The notes: generated by a model from the sequence alone, not told the origin. 64,000 bases of DNA from Candidatus Bandiella woodruffii (GCF_034359465.1 NZ_CP110820.1:860501-924500); one strand, 5' to 3'; positions 46,596 to 56,774 are shown, counted from the first letter of the stretch. Program-made: numbers and translations.

Positions 46596-47702
46596 ATGTT
46601 TGAAAATCCATGGGATACCAGAAGTCAGGAAGAGAAAGGCAGCTCCCGTCAACAAGAACGCGAAAGAATTCTAAAATTTTTAAGGTCTATGGGATACCGT
46701 GGAAATAATTCACCACAAAACGGTAGTATTTTAAAGTTGGTATACCTAATTCTTGCTGTAATTGTAGTGATGTGGTTGTTGACAGGATTTTTTACGGTTG
46801 ATACGGACGAAGAAGGTATTGTAATGAGGTTTGGAAAATATAATAGGTACGCAATGCCGGGGCTGAATTATAAATTACCTGATCCTATTGAAACTGTGGA
46901 AAAAATCAGTGTCACCAGGATTAAAAGGGATGTAATAGGAAAGATAACAAATCCCATCGCACAGCATTCTAAAATTAAACATTTAGATAAAGATGGAACT
47001 AAGCAGTCAGAAGCTGATTTAAGTTACCCAAAAGAAAGCCAAATGTTAACGGGCGACGAAAATATAATTGACATGCACTTTTATGTTCAATGGAGGATAG
47101 GGAGTGCCCAAAATTATCTTTTTAACATAAAAGATAATCAGGGGGATAATATCGTTAGAAATACCGCAGAAAGTGTTATGAGGCAGGTGATAGGTGAGGT
47201 TACCATATCGGAAGCATTATCCGAGAGAAGATTGGGGATAGAACAAAAGGTGAAAAAAGAGTTGCAAGAAATTCTTAACTCGTACAATTCTGGTATTGAA
47301 ATCATAAGTGTTGGTATCTTATACAGCTATGTTGGCCCGGAAGTAAGAGACGCTTACCGTGATGTGCAATCTGCTAAGGCTGATAGAGAGAGGTTTATAA
47401 ATCAGGCACAAGCATATAGCAATGAGATTATCCCAAAAGCAAAAGGTGAAGCAAGAGCCATAATAGAAAGTGCACTGGGGTATAAAGAGTCTGAAATAGC
47501 TAAAGCAGAAGGTGATGCACAGAAGTTTGATGAAGTGTATAAGGCGTATTCAGCTAATAAAGATATAACTAAGAAAAGGATGTACTTAGATACGATGGAC
47601 AAGATATATGGTAGCACGAATAAAGTTGTGATTGATAAAGATATAGCAAAAGGTGTGCTGCCTTATCTGCCGCTTGATAAGATACAAAACAAACAAAATT
47701 GA
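46596..47702 (+). CDS. hflK: FtsH protease regulator HflK
   Basis: This 368-residue SPFH/prohibitin-family membrane protein has a glycine/serine-rich cytosolic N-terminus, one helix (VYLILAVIVVMWLLTGFFTV, residues ~49-68), then DTDEEGIVMRFGKYNRYAMPGLNYKLP and a long coiled-coil-rich SPFH region with VMRQVIGEVTISEALSERR and AYSNEIIPKAKGEARAI. With HflC it forms a cage around FtsH and controls membrane-protein turnover. hflC follows with a spacing of 8 bases. Confidence 0.95.
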   Translation: MFENPWDTRSQEEKGSSRQQERERILKFLRSMGYRGNNSPQNGSILKLVYLILAVIVVMWLLTGFFTVDTDEEGIVMRFGKYNRYAMPGLNYKLPDPIETVEKISVTRIKRDVIGKITNPIAQHSKIKHLDKDGTKQSEADLSYPKESQMLTGDENIIDMHFYVQWRIGSAQNYLFNIKDNQGDNIVRNTAESVMRQVIGEVTISEALSERRLGIEQKVKKELQEILNSYNSGIEIISVGILYSYVGPEVRDAYRDVQSAKADRERFINQAQAYSNEIIPKAKGEARAIIESALGYKESEIAKAEGDAQKFDEVYKAYSANKDITKKRMYLDTMDKIYGSTNKVVIDKDIAKGVLPYLPLDKIQNKQN

Positions 47703-47710
47703 GGTTAATT

Positions 47711-48571
47711 ATGAAGATGAAAAATATATTTCTAATTGGCTTGGTGGTTGTTGTGATTTTTGTGGGGAACTCTTTATACGTGTTGGATCAAAGAGAAACT
47801 GCCATCATCATCCAATTTGGTAAAGTGGTTGGGGAAGAGCTTGAACCTGGTTTGAAATTCAAATTACCAATTATTCAAAACGTTAGGTTCTTTGATAAGA
47901 GAATACAAAACCTATCGTTTAATATGAGTGATAATAGTGAAGTAGTTGCCCTTGACCAGAAAACGATGAAAGTGGATGCTTATGCAAAATACAAAATCAT
48001 TGATCCTAAAAAGTTTTATGAAACTGCACAAGATGAGATGAAATTTAAGGCCAGGCTTGAGTCTATCGTTGAATCTGGAATTAGGGAAGTTATGGGGCAG
48101 GTGAAATTTAAAGATATTTTAGGCGTTAAAAGGGCTGAAATACGTGAAAATGTTGTTAAATTAGTAAACGAGGATTCGAAAAAATTTGGGGTGGATGTGA
48201 TTGACGTTAGGTTGATCAGGGTGAACTTACCAGACAAAACCAGAAATGCGGTTTACGAAAGAATGCGTACCGAAAGGGAAAAAGAAGCAAAGGAGATTCG
48301 TGCCATTGGTAATCAGGAAAGCGAAATAATTAAGGCAACTTCTGATAAGGAAAGGGCTGTGATTATTGCGGAGTCCAAAAAGCAGGCTGAGATAATTAAG
48401 GGGCATGGAGATGCAACCGCAATCAATATATATGCAAATGCCTATAATAAGGACAAGGATTTTTATGAATATTACAAATCTTTAGAAGTATATAAAAATT
48501 CTTTTGGGGAAAACTCGTCGTTAGTTGTGTCGTCTGAAAATAAGTTTCTGCGATACTTTAATAATCAATAA
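47711..48571 (+). CDS. hflC: FtsH protease regulator HflC
   Basis: The 286-residue partner of HflK has one N-terminal helix (NIFLIGLVVVVIFVGNSLYVL), then the SPFH domain with QRETAIIIQFGKVVGEELEP, GIREVMGQVKFKDIL and YERMRTEREKEAKEIRAIG. ATG at 47711 is chosen over a TTG that overlaps the hflK stop because it has a GAGG ribosome-binding sequence upstream. Co-operonic with hflK. ddl begins 14 bases after it. Confidence 0.95.
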   Translation: MKMKNIFLIGLVVVVIFVGNSLYVLDQRETAIIIQFGKVVGEELEPGLKFKLPIIQNVRFFDKRIQNLSFNMSDNSEVVALDQKTMKVDAYAKYKIIDPKKFYETAQDEMKFKARLESIVESGIREVMGQVKFKDILGVKRAEIRENVVKLVNEDSKKFGVDVIDVRLIRVNLPDKTRNAVYERMRTEREKEAKEIRAIGNQESEIIKATSDKERAVIIAESKKQAEIIKGHGDATAINIYANAYNKDKDFYEYYKSLEVYKNSFGENSSLVVSSENKFLRYFNNQ

Positions 48572-48585
48572 AAAGAAATGGTCCA

Positions 48586-49725
48586 ATGGAAAGGATTCAA
48601 GTAGGCGTTTTGTTTGGTGGTAAATCTGCTGAACATGAAGTTTCTATTGTTTCTGCTTCGTCGATTATTAAAAATTTGAATTCGCAAAAATATGATATAA
48701 CACCAATTTATATTGATGTTCATGGAAAGTGGCACTATTTGGAATTGATTGCTGTACAAGATCTGTCCAACGTGGTACGTGAAGTTAGAATGATTAAGGG
48801 GCGTATTTTGGAAAACAAGTGTGATATCGCGATCAGTTCTAATATTGGCAATCCCGATAAAAGACTAGATGTGATATTCCCTATCATACACGGCACTTTA
48901 GGCGAGGATGGCGCAGTCCAAGGGGTTTTTGAGCTATTGAATATACCTTATGTTGGATCAAATGTTCTGAGCTCTGCAATTACTATGGATAAGGAAATAA
49001 CAAAAAAACTTCTCCAACAACATGGCATTAGTATGACGCCGTTTATTAGCATCAAAGAACACGAATATACGCCGTCAAATCAAGATGAAATTATAAAAAG
49101 AATATTCTCCGGGGTTAGCTTCCCTATGTTTGTAAAACCTGCTAATTGTGGGTCAAGCATTGGCATCAATAAAGTGAAAAATGAAGCTGAACTAAAAGGT
49201 GCAATCTCTGATGCATTCAAGTATGATCAAAAAATTCTGGTAGAACAAGGTGTCGCTGCCAGGGAAATTGAAGTTTCGGTACTTGAAAACATTGAGGATT
49301 ACAGCACTCCGATCGTAAGCCATCCTGCAGAACTAATTCCAAACGATGAATTCTATAGCTATAAAGCAAAGTACATAATGGAGAATGGAGCCAGATTTGA
49401 AATTCCAGCCAATCTGCCCGCAAGCACTGCTGATTTAATCAGAAAGACTGCAGGAGAAGTGTTTAAAATTTTAGAGTGTAACTGTTTGGCTAGGGTTGAT
49501 TTTTTTCTGGAGCAAGGTACCGACAGAGTGTTTTTTAACGAAATAAATACGTTGCCGGGATTTACAGAGATCAGTCTGTACCCCAAGTTATTGGGGCATT
49601 ACGGGATTGGATATTCTAAGTTGCTTGATATGCTAATTGACCTGGCGCAAAACAAGCATAAGACCAGACAAAATAAAATTACAAATTCTGTTGAAATACT
49701 AAGCACAATCCAGCAGCTAAAATAA
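48586..49725 (+). CDS. ddl: D-alanine-D-alanine ligase
   Basis: This 379-residue ATP-grasp enzyme joins two D-alanines for the peptidoglycan stem. It has LFGGKSAEHEVSIVSASSI near residue 10, PIIHGTLGEDGAVQGVFE near 99, VKPANCGSSIGINKVKN near 183, and the metal-binding VFFNEINTLPGFTEISLYP near 317. It is the longer (DdlA-like) form. It is cotranscribed with hflKC rather than with the mur/ftsQA genes. Confidence 0.95.
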   Translation: MERIQVGVLFGGKSAEHEVSIVSASSIIKNLNSQKYDITPIYIDVHGKWHYLELIAVQDLSNVVREVRMIKGRILENKCDIAISSNIGNPDKRLDVIFPIIHGTLGEDGAVQGVFELLNIPYVGSNVLSSAITMDKEITKKLLQQHGISMTPFISIKEHEYTPSNQDEIIKRIFSGVSFPMFVKPANCGSSIGINKVKNEAELKGAISDAFKYDQKILVEQGVAAREIEVSVLENIEDYSTPIVSHPAELIPNDEFYSYKAKYIMENGARFEIPANLPASTADLIRKTAGEVFKILECNCLARVDFFLEQGTDRVFFNEINTLPGFTEISLYPKLLGHYGIGYSKLLDMLIDLAQNKHKTRQNKITNSVEILSTIQQLK

Positions 49726-49742
49726 CTTTTACCAGGAGCCAC

Positions 49743-50492
49743 ATGGAGTTACTTGACATATTAAATTATTTTGTTGCGTGCTATTTTGGTTTGATGTTGG
49801 GAAATTTTGCTACATCATTTTATTTCAGAATCCCAAAAAACATCCCTCTGTTGGGATTTAATTACTTCACCTCAACACCCCCTCATTGTTCATATTGCAA
49901 CCATCTACTCAAACTCAAGGAGTTTGCCCCTATAATTGGCTACTGGTTGTGCAAAGGCAGGTGCAATTATTGTGGGGCGAAAATTGATGCAAACTACTTT
50001 GTGATAGAAGTATTTGCACTATTTTTATCATTGTTCTGTTACTTTCATTTTTATTTTTTGGATTGGTATCTAATTTTTATATTGTTTGGCATATCATCCC
50101 TAATTATATCGATGCTATTTTCTAAACTCCAAAAAATTGATATGAAGTTCATGCTCTTTATCTTATTCTTAGGCATTATTTATAGTACATTAATCAATTT
50201 AACTATTTATAATTGGGTTTTTAAGGCGTCTATTAGCTCCGTCATTGCGACGTTTTTGATGCATGCCAGGTATAAGTATCATTTTAGTAGTAAATATTAC
50301 GATATATGCAAAATTTTGTTCACAGCTTTGATTTGGTTTGATTTAAATTCAATGATACCTTATGCTCTATTTATATTGGCGAATTATGCCTTGTTGCGGA
50401 GGTATAACTTTTCTTTCTCCAAACATGTGCACAATTATAGTTATTTTATCATGTTTTTGTTTAGTATCATTAATCATTTAGTCGTAGTATGA
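49743..50492 (+). CDS. Prepilin peptidase-like membrane protein (A24 family, possibly degenerate)
   Basis: The 249-residue polytopic membrane protein has the N-terminal PilD/GspO-type domain: SFYFRIPKNIPLLGFNYFTS, then two CxxC zinc pairs (HCSYCNHLL and GRCNYCGAKI), then several helices. The second catalytic motif G-x-G-D of aspartic prepilin peptidases is not visible. Aspartates in QKIDMKFML and IWFDLNSM are the only candidates. It may be a diverged peptidase or only a methyltransferase/zinc remnant. AGGAG precedes its start by 5 bases. It overlaps virB8 by 4 bases. Confidence 0.7.
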   Translation: MELLDILNYFVACYFGLMLGNFATSFYFRIPKNIPLLGFNYFTSTPPHCSYCNHLLKLKEFAPIIGYWLCKGRCNYCGAKIDANYFVIEVFALFLSLFCYFHFYFLDWYLIFILFGISSLIISMLFSKLQKIDMKFMLFILFLGIIYSTLINLTIYNWVFKASISSVIATFLMHARYKYHFSSKYYDICKILFTALIWFDLNSMIPYALFILANYALLRRYNFSFSKHVHNYSYFIMFLFSIINHLVVV

Positions 50493-50911
50493 GGGCAATA
50501 TCTGATATCGAGCTTGAAGAGGATAAATCTTATTACGATGGGTCTCTTGACTGGTATTTTAGCAAGTATGTTAAGGATTACACATACGTTAGGTATCTGT
50601 TTATAGTTGTGGTTATTTTTACTGTAGCTGCACTGTTAATTTATAAAACCTCACTGCTTACGGATGATATAAAAAAGTATCCATTTCCAATTTATTTTGA
50701 GGACGAGGTTAATTATGTTGCCAACATAAAAGGGATAGGCGATGAGGGTGAAAATGTTAATATTTCTCTTGCGAAATACATAATAGCACGATACGTCAAA
50801 AAGGTGGAGGAATTTGATGAAAACAGTAGTGACCCCAAGAATTTGGAAAAAAGACTGACTTTCATAAAAACCTTATCATCACTTAAGGTTTTTCAGCAGT
50901 ACTTCCATAAT

Positions 50912-52111
50912 GGGAGTGTTGCAAGATGGAATAAAGAAAGGTATAGTGGAGTGGATTACAGAATAAAGAAGAGAAAAATGTCATCAGCGCATCAAATAAT
51001 AATGGTATGTTTGGATCAATTGGTTGGTAGTGAGCATCAATATCGCAAATTTAAGGAGCTGTTTAATTTTGGGGCAGTAGAGCAAGAGCTGAAGGGAATT
51101 GAATCTCCTGCTAATTATAAGGGATATGGTGTTTTACGTTTATTTAAATGCTTGTTGTTACAGTTTATGGAAGATTTGTCAGATCGTGAACTAGAAAGAT
51201 ATTTGAGTGACAGTGTTGCAGCCAAGTGGTTTTGTGATTTTGATTTAACCGAAGCCACACCTGATTATAGCGTTTTTAGTAGAATCCGCTCAAAGATAGG
51301 AACAAATTTGTTATCAAAAATCTTTGCCATTTTTAGAGATCAACTAAAATCTCAAGGATATATGAGCGAGGTATTTACTTTTGTTGATGCAAGTCACTTG
51401 ATCTCCAAAGCTAATTTATGGGAAGAGCGGGATGAAGCCAGAAAACAAAAATATGAAAAACTTAACAACGAAGTCTTGCCTAAAGTCGCACATGATAAAC
51501 AAGCCAAAATAGGGTGCAAGGGTGGTAGTAAATTTTGGTATGGCTATAAGAAAAACATGTAAGCGTAGATATTCAATCCGGAATGATCAACAAGGTTGCT
51601 ATAACGCCTGCTAATGTTACCGATGCAAAGGGAGTTGCGCATGTTTTACCAAATAGTGGAGCAGTTTATGCTGACAAAGGGTATTGTGTTGCACCAGCAA
51701 AGAATGCAGCTAAAAGCAGAGGTATTCATTTTTGCGCCATCAAGAAAAACAATATGAAGCAAAAGAATTTTGACCTTGATCGATACTATACTTCCATAAG
51801 GGCTCCGTTTGAGAGGGTGTTTTCTCAAGATAATAAACGATTGCGATACATAGGAATTGCCAAAAATCAGTTTGCTGAATTTATGAATGCTATCTGCTTT
51901 AATTTAAAACGTTTAACGGTTCTTACTGCCTAAGCTCATAAAATCACGCTTCGCAGAATCAATAAAAAGCTAAAAATTACCATATCCCACCTCAAAGAAA
52001 TCTTTTGAATTCTTGGGGAAACCAGTTTTTTGTTAATTTTTTTAGACCATGGTCCAAACTTCCTTAAATCAAACCATCACATTTATCCTTATTTTATCTT
52101 TCAACGCTCCC
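50912..52111 (+). mobile_element. IS5-family element, complete (in virB8)
   Basis: 1200 bases with ends GGGAGTGTTGCAAGATGG and (inward) GGGAGCGTTGAAAGATAA. It is flanked by a 5-base target duplication ATAAT (50907-50911 and 52112-52116). Fragments of the same element are at 11548-12031 and 28974-29042. Confidence 0.88.
50951..51933 (+). pseudogene. IS5-family transposase, frame broken once
   Basis: Frame one (to 51561) carries CLDQLVGSEHQYRKFKELF, a DUF772-type N-terminal domain (YSVFSRIRSKIG) and the first catalytic aspartate (TFVDAS). The second frame (51583-51933) has YADKGYC and the C-terminal glutamate region (YTSIRAPFERVFSQDNKRLRY). The break lies at an A run (TATAAGAAAAACATG, about 51540-51556), where YGYKKHVSVD would be expected. 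It is either a slippage site or a real mutation. Confidence 0.8.
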
Positions 52112-52405
52112 ATAATATAGATATAAGTAAAAATTTAAACAGCCCTTTGTTGAGATTTAGGTATAAAAATAAATGCAGTGTAACGGTGGATAAAATTTTA
52201 TTCCCAAACAACGTTGGGGTTCCATCTTATGCAAAAATCTATTACAGTGTAAACACAGTCCTAGATGGTGAGAGCTCTATAATAAAGAAAGAAGGAGAGG
52301 TCAGATTTTTTATGTCTGAGGTTGACAAAAACTTTATAAATTCCAAAGATAAGTTCACTTTTTTAGTAATTGACTTTAATAATAAACAGATTGAACAATA
52401 AAATA

Positions 52406-53149
52406 ATGAAAAAACATATAAAAACTTTGCTAGCGTCTTTTGTTCTGATTTTTAGTATTTTCATGAATGCAGAGGCAACTGTGATGCCTAGGCCAATTGG
52501 GGGAGAAAATAGGATTAAGATAATCAATTATGTTCCTAATGCTGTTTTTAGATATGTTGGACATTATTACTATCAAACTATTATAGAATTTTCTTTAGAG
52601 GAAGAAATACAAACAATTACCATGGGAACACCAACCCCATGGCAGATAATACCTGCGGGTAATAGAATTTTCTTAAAACCCATAGAAAGTGATGCAACAA
52701 CCAATATGACCGTCATCACTAATAAAAGAATGTATTTTTTTGAAATGCATGCGCAACATGCAACAAGCATTAATGACCAAGACCTGGCTTTTATAGTTAA
52801 ATTCGTATATCCTAGCGACAACTACTCCACAATACAGCATGTTTCAAACAGTGGTGGTCCAGATTTAACAAAACCTGAGATATACAACTTTAATTACAAA
52901 ATTAGCGGTAATGCAAAAAACATAGAACCTGTGCAAATTTTTGATGATGGGAGGTTCACATACTTTAAATTTAGGGAGCTTAATACGGAAATTCCTGCGA
53001 TATTTTTAGTGCACTCAGACGGAACTGAGGGTATAATCAATTATCGTGTTGAAAAGGGGTATATTGTGGTTGAGAGAGTTGCACAGAAATATACTCTGCG
53101 GCATGGTAATGACGTTATATGCGTTTTTAATGAAAATCCTGTGTTATAA
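52406..53149 (+). CDS. virB9: Type IV secretion protein VirB9
   Basis: This 247-residue periplasmic/outer-membrane core-complex component has a signal peptide (MKKHIKTLLASFVLIFSIFMN, ending AEA), the N-terminal VirB9/CagX domain (YQTIIEFSLEEEIQTITMG, then WQIIPAGNRIFLKPI), a linker, and a C-terminal domain with DGRFTYFKFREL, PAIFLVHSDGTEGIINYR and VIERVAQKYTLRHGN-type strands (VVERVAQKYTLRHG). It links VirB7 and VirB10 to the channel. The start is at 52406 because it gives a proper signal peptide. It is 4 bases after virB8 and 5 before ftsK. Confidence 0.93.
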   Translation: MKKHIKTLLASFVLIFSIFMNAEATVMPRPIGGENRIKIINYVPNAVFRYVGHYYYQTIIEFSLEEEIQTITMGTPTPWQIIPAGNRIFLKPIESDATTNMTVITNKRMYFFEMHAQHATSINDQDLAFIVKFVYPSDNYSTIQHVSNSGGPDLTKPEIYNFNYKISGNAKNIEPVQIFDDGRFTYFKFRELNTEIPAIFLVHSDGTEGIINYRVEKGYIVVERVAQKYTLRHGNDVICVFNENPVL

Positions 53150-53154
53150 GATTG

Positions 53155-55413
53155 ATGGAATTGATGACGTATTTAGTAAAATGCCTTAAGTTTCTTTTGG
53201 GGTCTTTAATTGTAGGGGGGGTGGTATTCACATTCCTTGCTGTTGTTAGCTATAACGCTTACGATCAATCCATGCTTAGCGCAACGAGCTATAGCGTGAA
53301 AATACACAATTTTTCCGGTAAGCATGGGGCTGCAATTGCCGCACCAATTCTTCAAGTTATTGGCTACTCTGTTTTTTTACCCTTACTTTTTCTTCTAGTG
53401 TATGCTTTAAAATTATTCAAAAGCCGCCAACCAAAGTTTATGACGCTTAGAGTTATTGCTTTGCTATTTGGTATAGCGACACTCTCCACCCTCCTTGCGT
53501 TTATATCAAAATATTGCATTGCAGATGGGTTAAGCTTAGGTGGAGCGATTGGTACTCATTTAAAACAATTTTTGTTGCTGCATATTGATAGCGATATTTT
53601 ATTTATCTCACTTTGTTATTTATTTGCCGCTGCGGCAATTTTTTGCTTAGGTTTAACTTTAAACGAATGGAAATCAATTTTTAGGTATATTTACTATTGT
53701 GCAAAGTTTTTTGGTAAGATACTGGGCTACTTCGTGCTGAAATTGTCAAATCAAAAGAAAAAGCTAAGTATCGATGATGATCAAAAGCACATAGATAATT
53801 TTATGGATATTACACATAAATCAAAAACAGAAGATTTGATGCCACCAAAATCCACGATAAAACAAGAGCAGCAATCTATTTTACCCAGTATAGATATACT
53901 AAATAACCCACCAGTCAATGCAAGTGCCCATAATTTTTTCAATCGAAATGAGTTGAAAGAACGTCAGGAGGAATTAAAAAAAGTTCTGCGCGATTATGGC
54001 ATCAAAGGTGAAATTATTAACTATAGCGTCGGGCCCGTTGTAACGCTATATGAGCTTGAGCCTGCTGCTGGGACAAAGGCTTCCAGAGTTATAGGGCTGT
54101 CGGATGATATAGCCCGTTCTATGAGTGCAATTTCAACAAGAATTGCTGTGATACCTGGAAAGAACGTACTTGGTATTGAAATACCAAATGAGCAAAGAGA
54201 GGTTATATACCTAAGAGAATTGATTGAAAGTAGGGCCTATCAAAACAATCAATTCAGCTTACCTCTTGTTCTTGGTAAGGATATCGCGGGGCAACCAGTC
54301 ATAACAGATTTGGCGAAGATGCCACATCTATTAGTCGCAGGGACGACAGGTTCCGGTAAGTCTGTTGCCATCAATACAATGGTTTTGTCGTTACTTTACT
54401 CTTGTACAACAAAAAGATGCAAACTTGTTATGATTGACCCAAAAATGTTGGAATTGTCAGTATATGATGGCATTCCCCATCTGTTATCTCCTGTAGTTAC
54501 AGATCCAAAAAAAGCAGTTGAAGCCTTAAAATGGGTTGTGCAGGAAATGGAAAGAAGGTACAGAGCAATGGCTTCGTTTGGGGTGAGGAATATTGCAGGT
54601 TTCAATGAATTGTTGTTAGATGCTGCTAAAGGGGGTACAACGCTTAAAAAAATAGTTCAAACGGGTTTTAACCCGGAGAATGGTGAGCCTACTTATGAGG
54701 AGATGGATTTAGGCTCTGAAGCGTTGCCATTTATTGTGGTGATTGTTGATGAAATGGCAGATTTGATGTTGGTTGCTGGTAAGGAAATCGAAGGGTATAT
54801 TCAAAGAATCGCACAAATGGCGAGAGCGTCTGGAATCCATCTGATTATGGCAACGCAAAGACCATCAGTAGATGTTATTACGGGAGTAATTAAGGCGAAT
54901 TTCCCAACCAGGATCAGCTTTCAGGTAACTTCTAAAATCGATAGTCGTACCATCCTAGGAGAGCAGGGGGCAGAACAACTTTTGGGTAGAGGAGATATGT
55001 TGTATATGATGCCAGGTGGTAATATCACGCGTGTACATGGTCCATTTGTTAGTGATCTTGAAGTGGAGAACGTGGTTAAAGAACTGAAGACAAATAGCAA
55101 CAGCAGTTTTAATAGTAGTAGTGACATTAGCTCTACGGATCGGCAAGAAAGTGGTTATGTGATAGACTTTAACAGTAGCGTAATAGGGGAGGGGCATACG
55201 TTTTTAGGAGCGGATGATGGGCAAGAAGACCTATATCAACAAGCAGTAAAAATTGTAATAGCGGAACAAAGGCCGACCACCAGTTATATCCAAAGGCGCC
55301 TTAAAATAGGTTATAACAGAGCTGCATCTTTAATTGAGCAAATGGAACAAGATGGGATTATCACTCCACCAAATACACTTGGTAAACGGGAAGTTGTAAA
55401 GAAACAAAGCTAA
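53155..55413 (+). CDS. ftsK: DNA translocase FtsK
   Basis: The 752-residue protein pumps chromosomal DNA at the septum and activates XerCD at dif. It has four N-terminal membrane helices (to about residue 200), a short linker, the alpha/beta motor with Walker A VAGTTGSGKSVA (near 396) and Walker B FIVVIVDEMADLML (near 527), RASGIHLIMATQRPSVDVITG, and a C-terminal winged-helix gamma domain (TTSYIQRRLKIGYNRAASLIEQMEQDG). The order virB8-virB9-ftsK is compact. ATG at 53155 is preferred to TTG at 53152. Confidence 0.96.
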   Translation: MELMTYLVKCLKFLLGSLIVGGVVFTFLAVVSYNAYDQSMLSATSYSVKIHNFSGKHGAAIAAPILQVIGYSVFLPLLFLLVYALKLFKSRQPKFMTLRVIALLFGIATLSTLLAFISKYCIADGLSLGGAIGTHLKQFLLLHIDSDILFISLCYLFAAAAIFCLGLTLNEWKSIFRYIYYCAKFFGKILGYFVLKLSNQKKKLSIDDDQKHIDNFMDITHKSKTEDLMPPKSTIKQEQQSILPSIDILNNPPVNASAHNFFNRNELKERQEELKKVLRDYGIKGEIINYSVGPVVTLYELEPAAGTKASRVIGLSDDIARSMSAISTRIAVIPGKNVLGIEIPNEQREVIYLRELIESRAYQNNQFSLPLVLGKDIAGQPVITDLAKMPHLLVAGTTGSGKSVAINTMVLSLLYSCTTKRCKLVMIDPKMLELSVYDGIPHLLSPVVTDPKKAVEALKWVVQEMERRYRAMASFGVRNIAGFNELLLDAAKGGTTLKKIVQTGFNPENGEPTYEEMDLGSEALPFIVVIVDEMADLMLVAGKEIEGYIQRIAQMARASGIHLIMATQRPSVDVITGVIKANFPTRISFQVTSKIDSRTILGEQGAEQLLGRGDMLYMMPGGNITRVHGPFVSDLEVENVVKELKTNSNSSFNSSSDISSTDRQESGYVIDFNSSVIGEGHTFLGADDGQEDLYQQAVKIVIAEQRPTTSYIQRRLKIGYNRAASLIEQMEQDGIITPPNTLGKREVVKKQS

Positions 55414-55436
55414 AACGGCTCATCGATATAGAGTCT

Positions 55437-55615
55437 TGATTTACGAGAGGTATATATACTCCGATAACTTGAAAAATTGGCGTCAAAATACTTCGGACTT
55501 CGCATTTCGTCACGTACTTTTGTACGCTCCTCATGCTCATCACTCGTATTCCTCGCTCTTTTCCAAGTTCTCTGTCGTCTATAAATTTCATCAACTCTTG
55601 ATTTACTAGAGGTAT
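55437..55615. repeat. Dispersed palindromic repeat family 1 copy
   Basis: A well-preserved unit from TATATACTCCGATAACTTG to CTTGATTTACTAGAGGTATA, preceded by an extra 17 bases (TTGATTTACGAGAGGTATA, 55437-55455) that duplicate the opposite end. It reads open on the minus strand (MMKFIDDRELGKERGIRVM...). It lies 20 bases past the ftsK stop. The 100 bases up to the IS6 copy hold nothing recognisable. Confidence 0.84.
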
Positions 55616-55714
55616 AGAATCTCTTCATCCTTCATATTTTTACTTTTATCTCTCCCATCTAGCTTCTTCTACCTACGCAAACTTTTTATCCTGTAATGTA
55701 ATAAAAATATGACT

Positions 55715-56567
55715 GGCACCGTCAAGTTAAAAAAGTTGAGGTGCAAAAGGTATTGAGAGAAGAGGGAAAAAATAGTAAATTGGAGCAAAATAAAAAATAA
55801 TAGAAAAACAATGGAAGAAAGAGCGAGCAGATACAGATATCCAATGGTGATAATAGGACATGCAGTTTGGTTGTACCACAGATTTAATTTGAGTTATAGA
55901 GACGTAGCAGAAGAGTTGTTATAAAGGGGTATAGAAGTAAGCCATGAAACGATAAGAGCATGGTGTATTAAATTTGGAAAAAGGTTTTTAGATATAATCA
56001 AGAAGAAGCAGAGGAAAGTAAAGGATAAATGGCATTTGGATGAGATGAGCATTAAAATTAACGGTAAATATTTTATTTTGTGGAGAGCTGTAGATGAAGA
56101 TGGATATGAGATAGATGTCTTCCTACAGACCAGACGTAATAAAAAGTCTGCGATAAGGTTTTTATCAAGATTATTACAATCAAATCCAGTACCCAGAGTA
56201 ATCGTGACAGATAAATTAAAAAGCTATACCAAACCTATAAAAGAAATGTGCCCTAAAACAGAGCATAGGCGCCATAAAGGATTAAATAATAGGGTTGAAA
56301 ATGCACACCAACCAACACGCAGGAAAGAGAAATGCCTAATAAAATTCAAATCTCCTTCTGGGGTACAGCAAACTCTTTCTTTGATGGGAAAAATAAGGAA
56401 CATATTTTCAGTAGATGTGGGCAGGTATATTAACAGTTCTAGCAAGCAAAAAGAAATGTTTTTCGAAGCTAAATCTATTTGGGATCACGCCGCTCAATCC
56501 ATAGCTGCTGCATAATTTTCAAAAAGATGCTCTGTCACGCCCTTACCTCCATTAACTTGACGGTGCC
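55715..56567 (+). mobile_element. IS6-family element, copy 3 (inversion end)
   Basis: Complete, with termini as in the other copies. Its right flank begins GCTAAAGG (56568-56575), the same 8 bases found beside copy 4 at 60915-60922 in inverted sense. This identifies the pair as the ends of an inversion. Confidence 0.9.
55811..56515 (+). pseudogene. IS6 transposase with premature TAA (copy 3)
   Basis: Same frame as copy 1, with the shared TAA at 55922-55924 and a sense codon CAG where copy 2 has TAG. The DDE region is intact. Confidence 0.85.
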
Positions 56568-56774
56568 GCTAAAGGATATAAAGTAGTAAATAAAAGTAAG
56601 GATGCCAATATTATGATTCAGGCTAATATTTTACAGGTAGGCAAATCTACTTTAGAAGACCCATTTGCAATATTATCTGGCGGATATGGAGCTACATTTG
56701 AAGGTATGGCAGCAGGAGCAATAATAGCTGGAGCAACTGGTGGTTCTGGAAAGGATATGTTAGGTTATGGGTTA
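56568..56774 (+). pseudogene. traT: TraT-like lipoprotein, C-terminal half fragment
   Basis: The frame reads AKGYKVVNKSKDANIMIQAN then ILQVGKSTLEDPFAILSGGY and GATFEGMAAGAIIAGATGG, like the middle of TraT (KGYQVV..., QANVLQVGK, GGYGGA). It continues the half at 60915-61168 across the IS6 junction. It is cut by the 129-bp MITE at 56775, so the C-terminal third is missing. TraT is a plasmid-encoded outer-membrane lipoprotein for surface exclusion and serum resistance. Confidence 0.8.

Larger units (their letters stand above)
50489..52401 (+). pseudogene. virB8: Type IV secretion protein VirB8, interrupted by an IS5 element
   Basis: The first 141 codons (50489-50911) give a cytosolic tail, a membrane helix (YLFIVVVIFTVAALLIY, near 35-51) and the start of the periplasmic VirB8 fold up to SSLKVFQQYFHN. 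The IS5 element lies at 50912-52111. The rest (52117-52401, 94 residues) resumes as IDISKNLNSPLLRFRYKNK and ends NNKQIEQ. Removing the IS and one ATAAT copy restores a 235-residue protein of normal length with no other lesion. VirB8 is a bitopic assembly factor of the T4SS inner-membrane complex. The insertion probably abolishes function, but Rickettsiales often carry a second virB8, which is not in this window. Confidence 0.88.
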
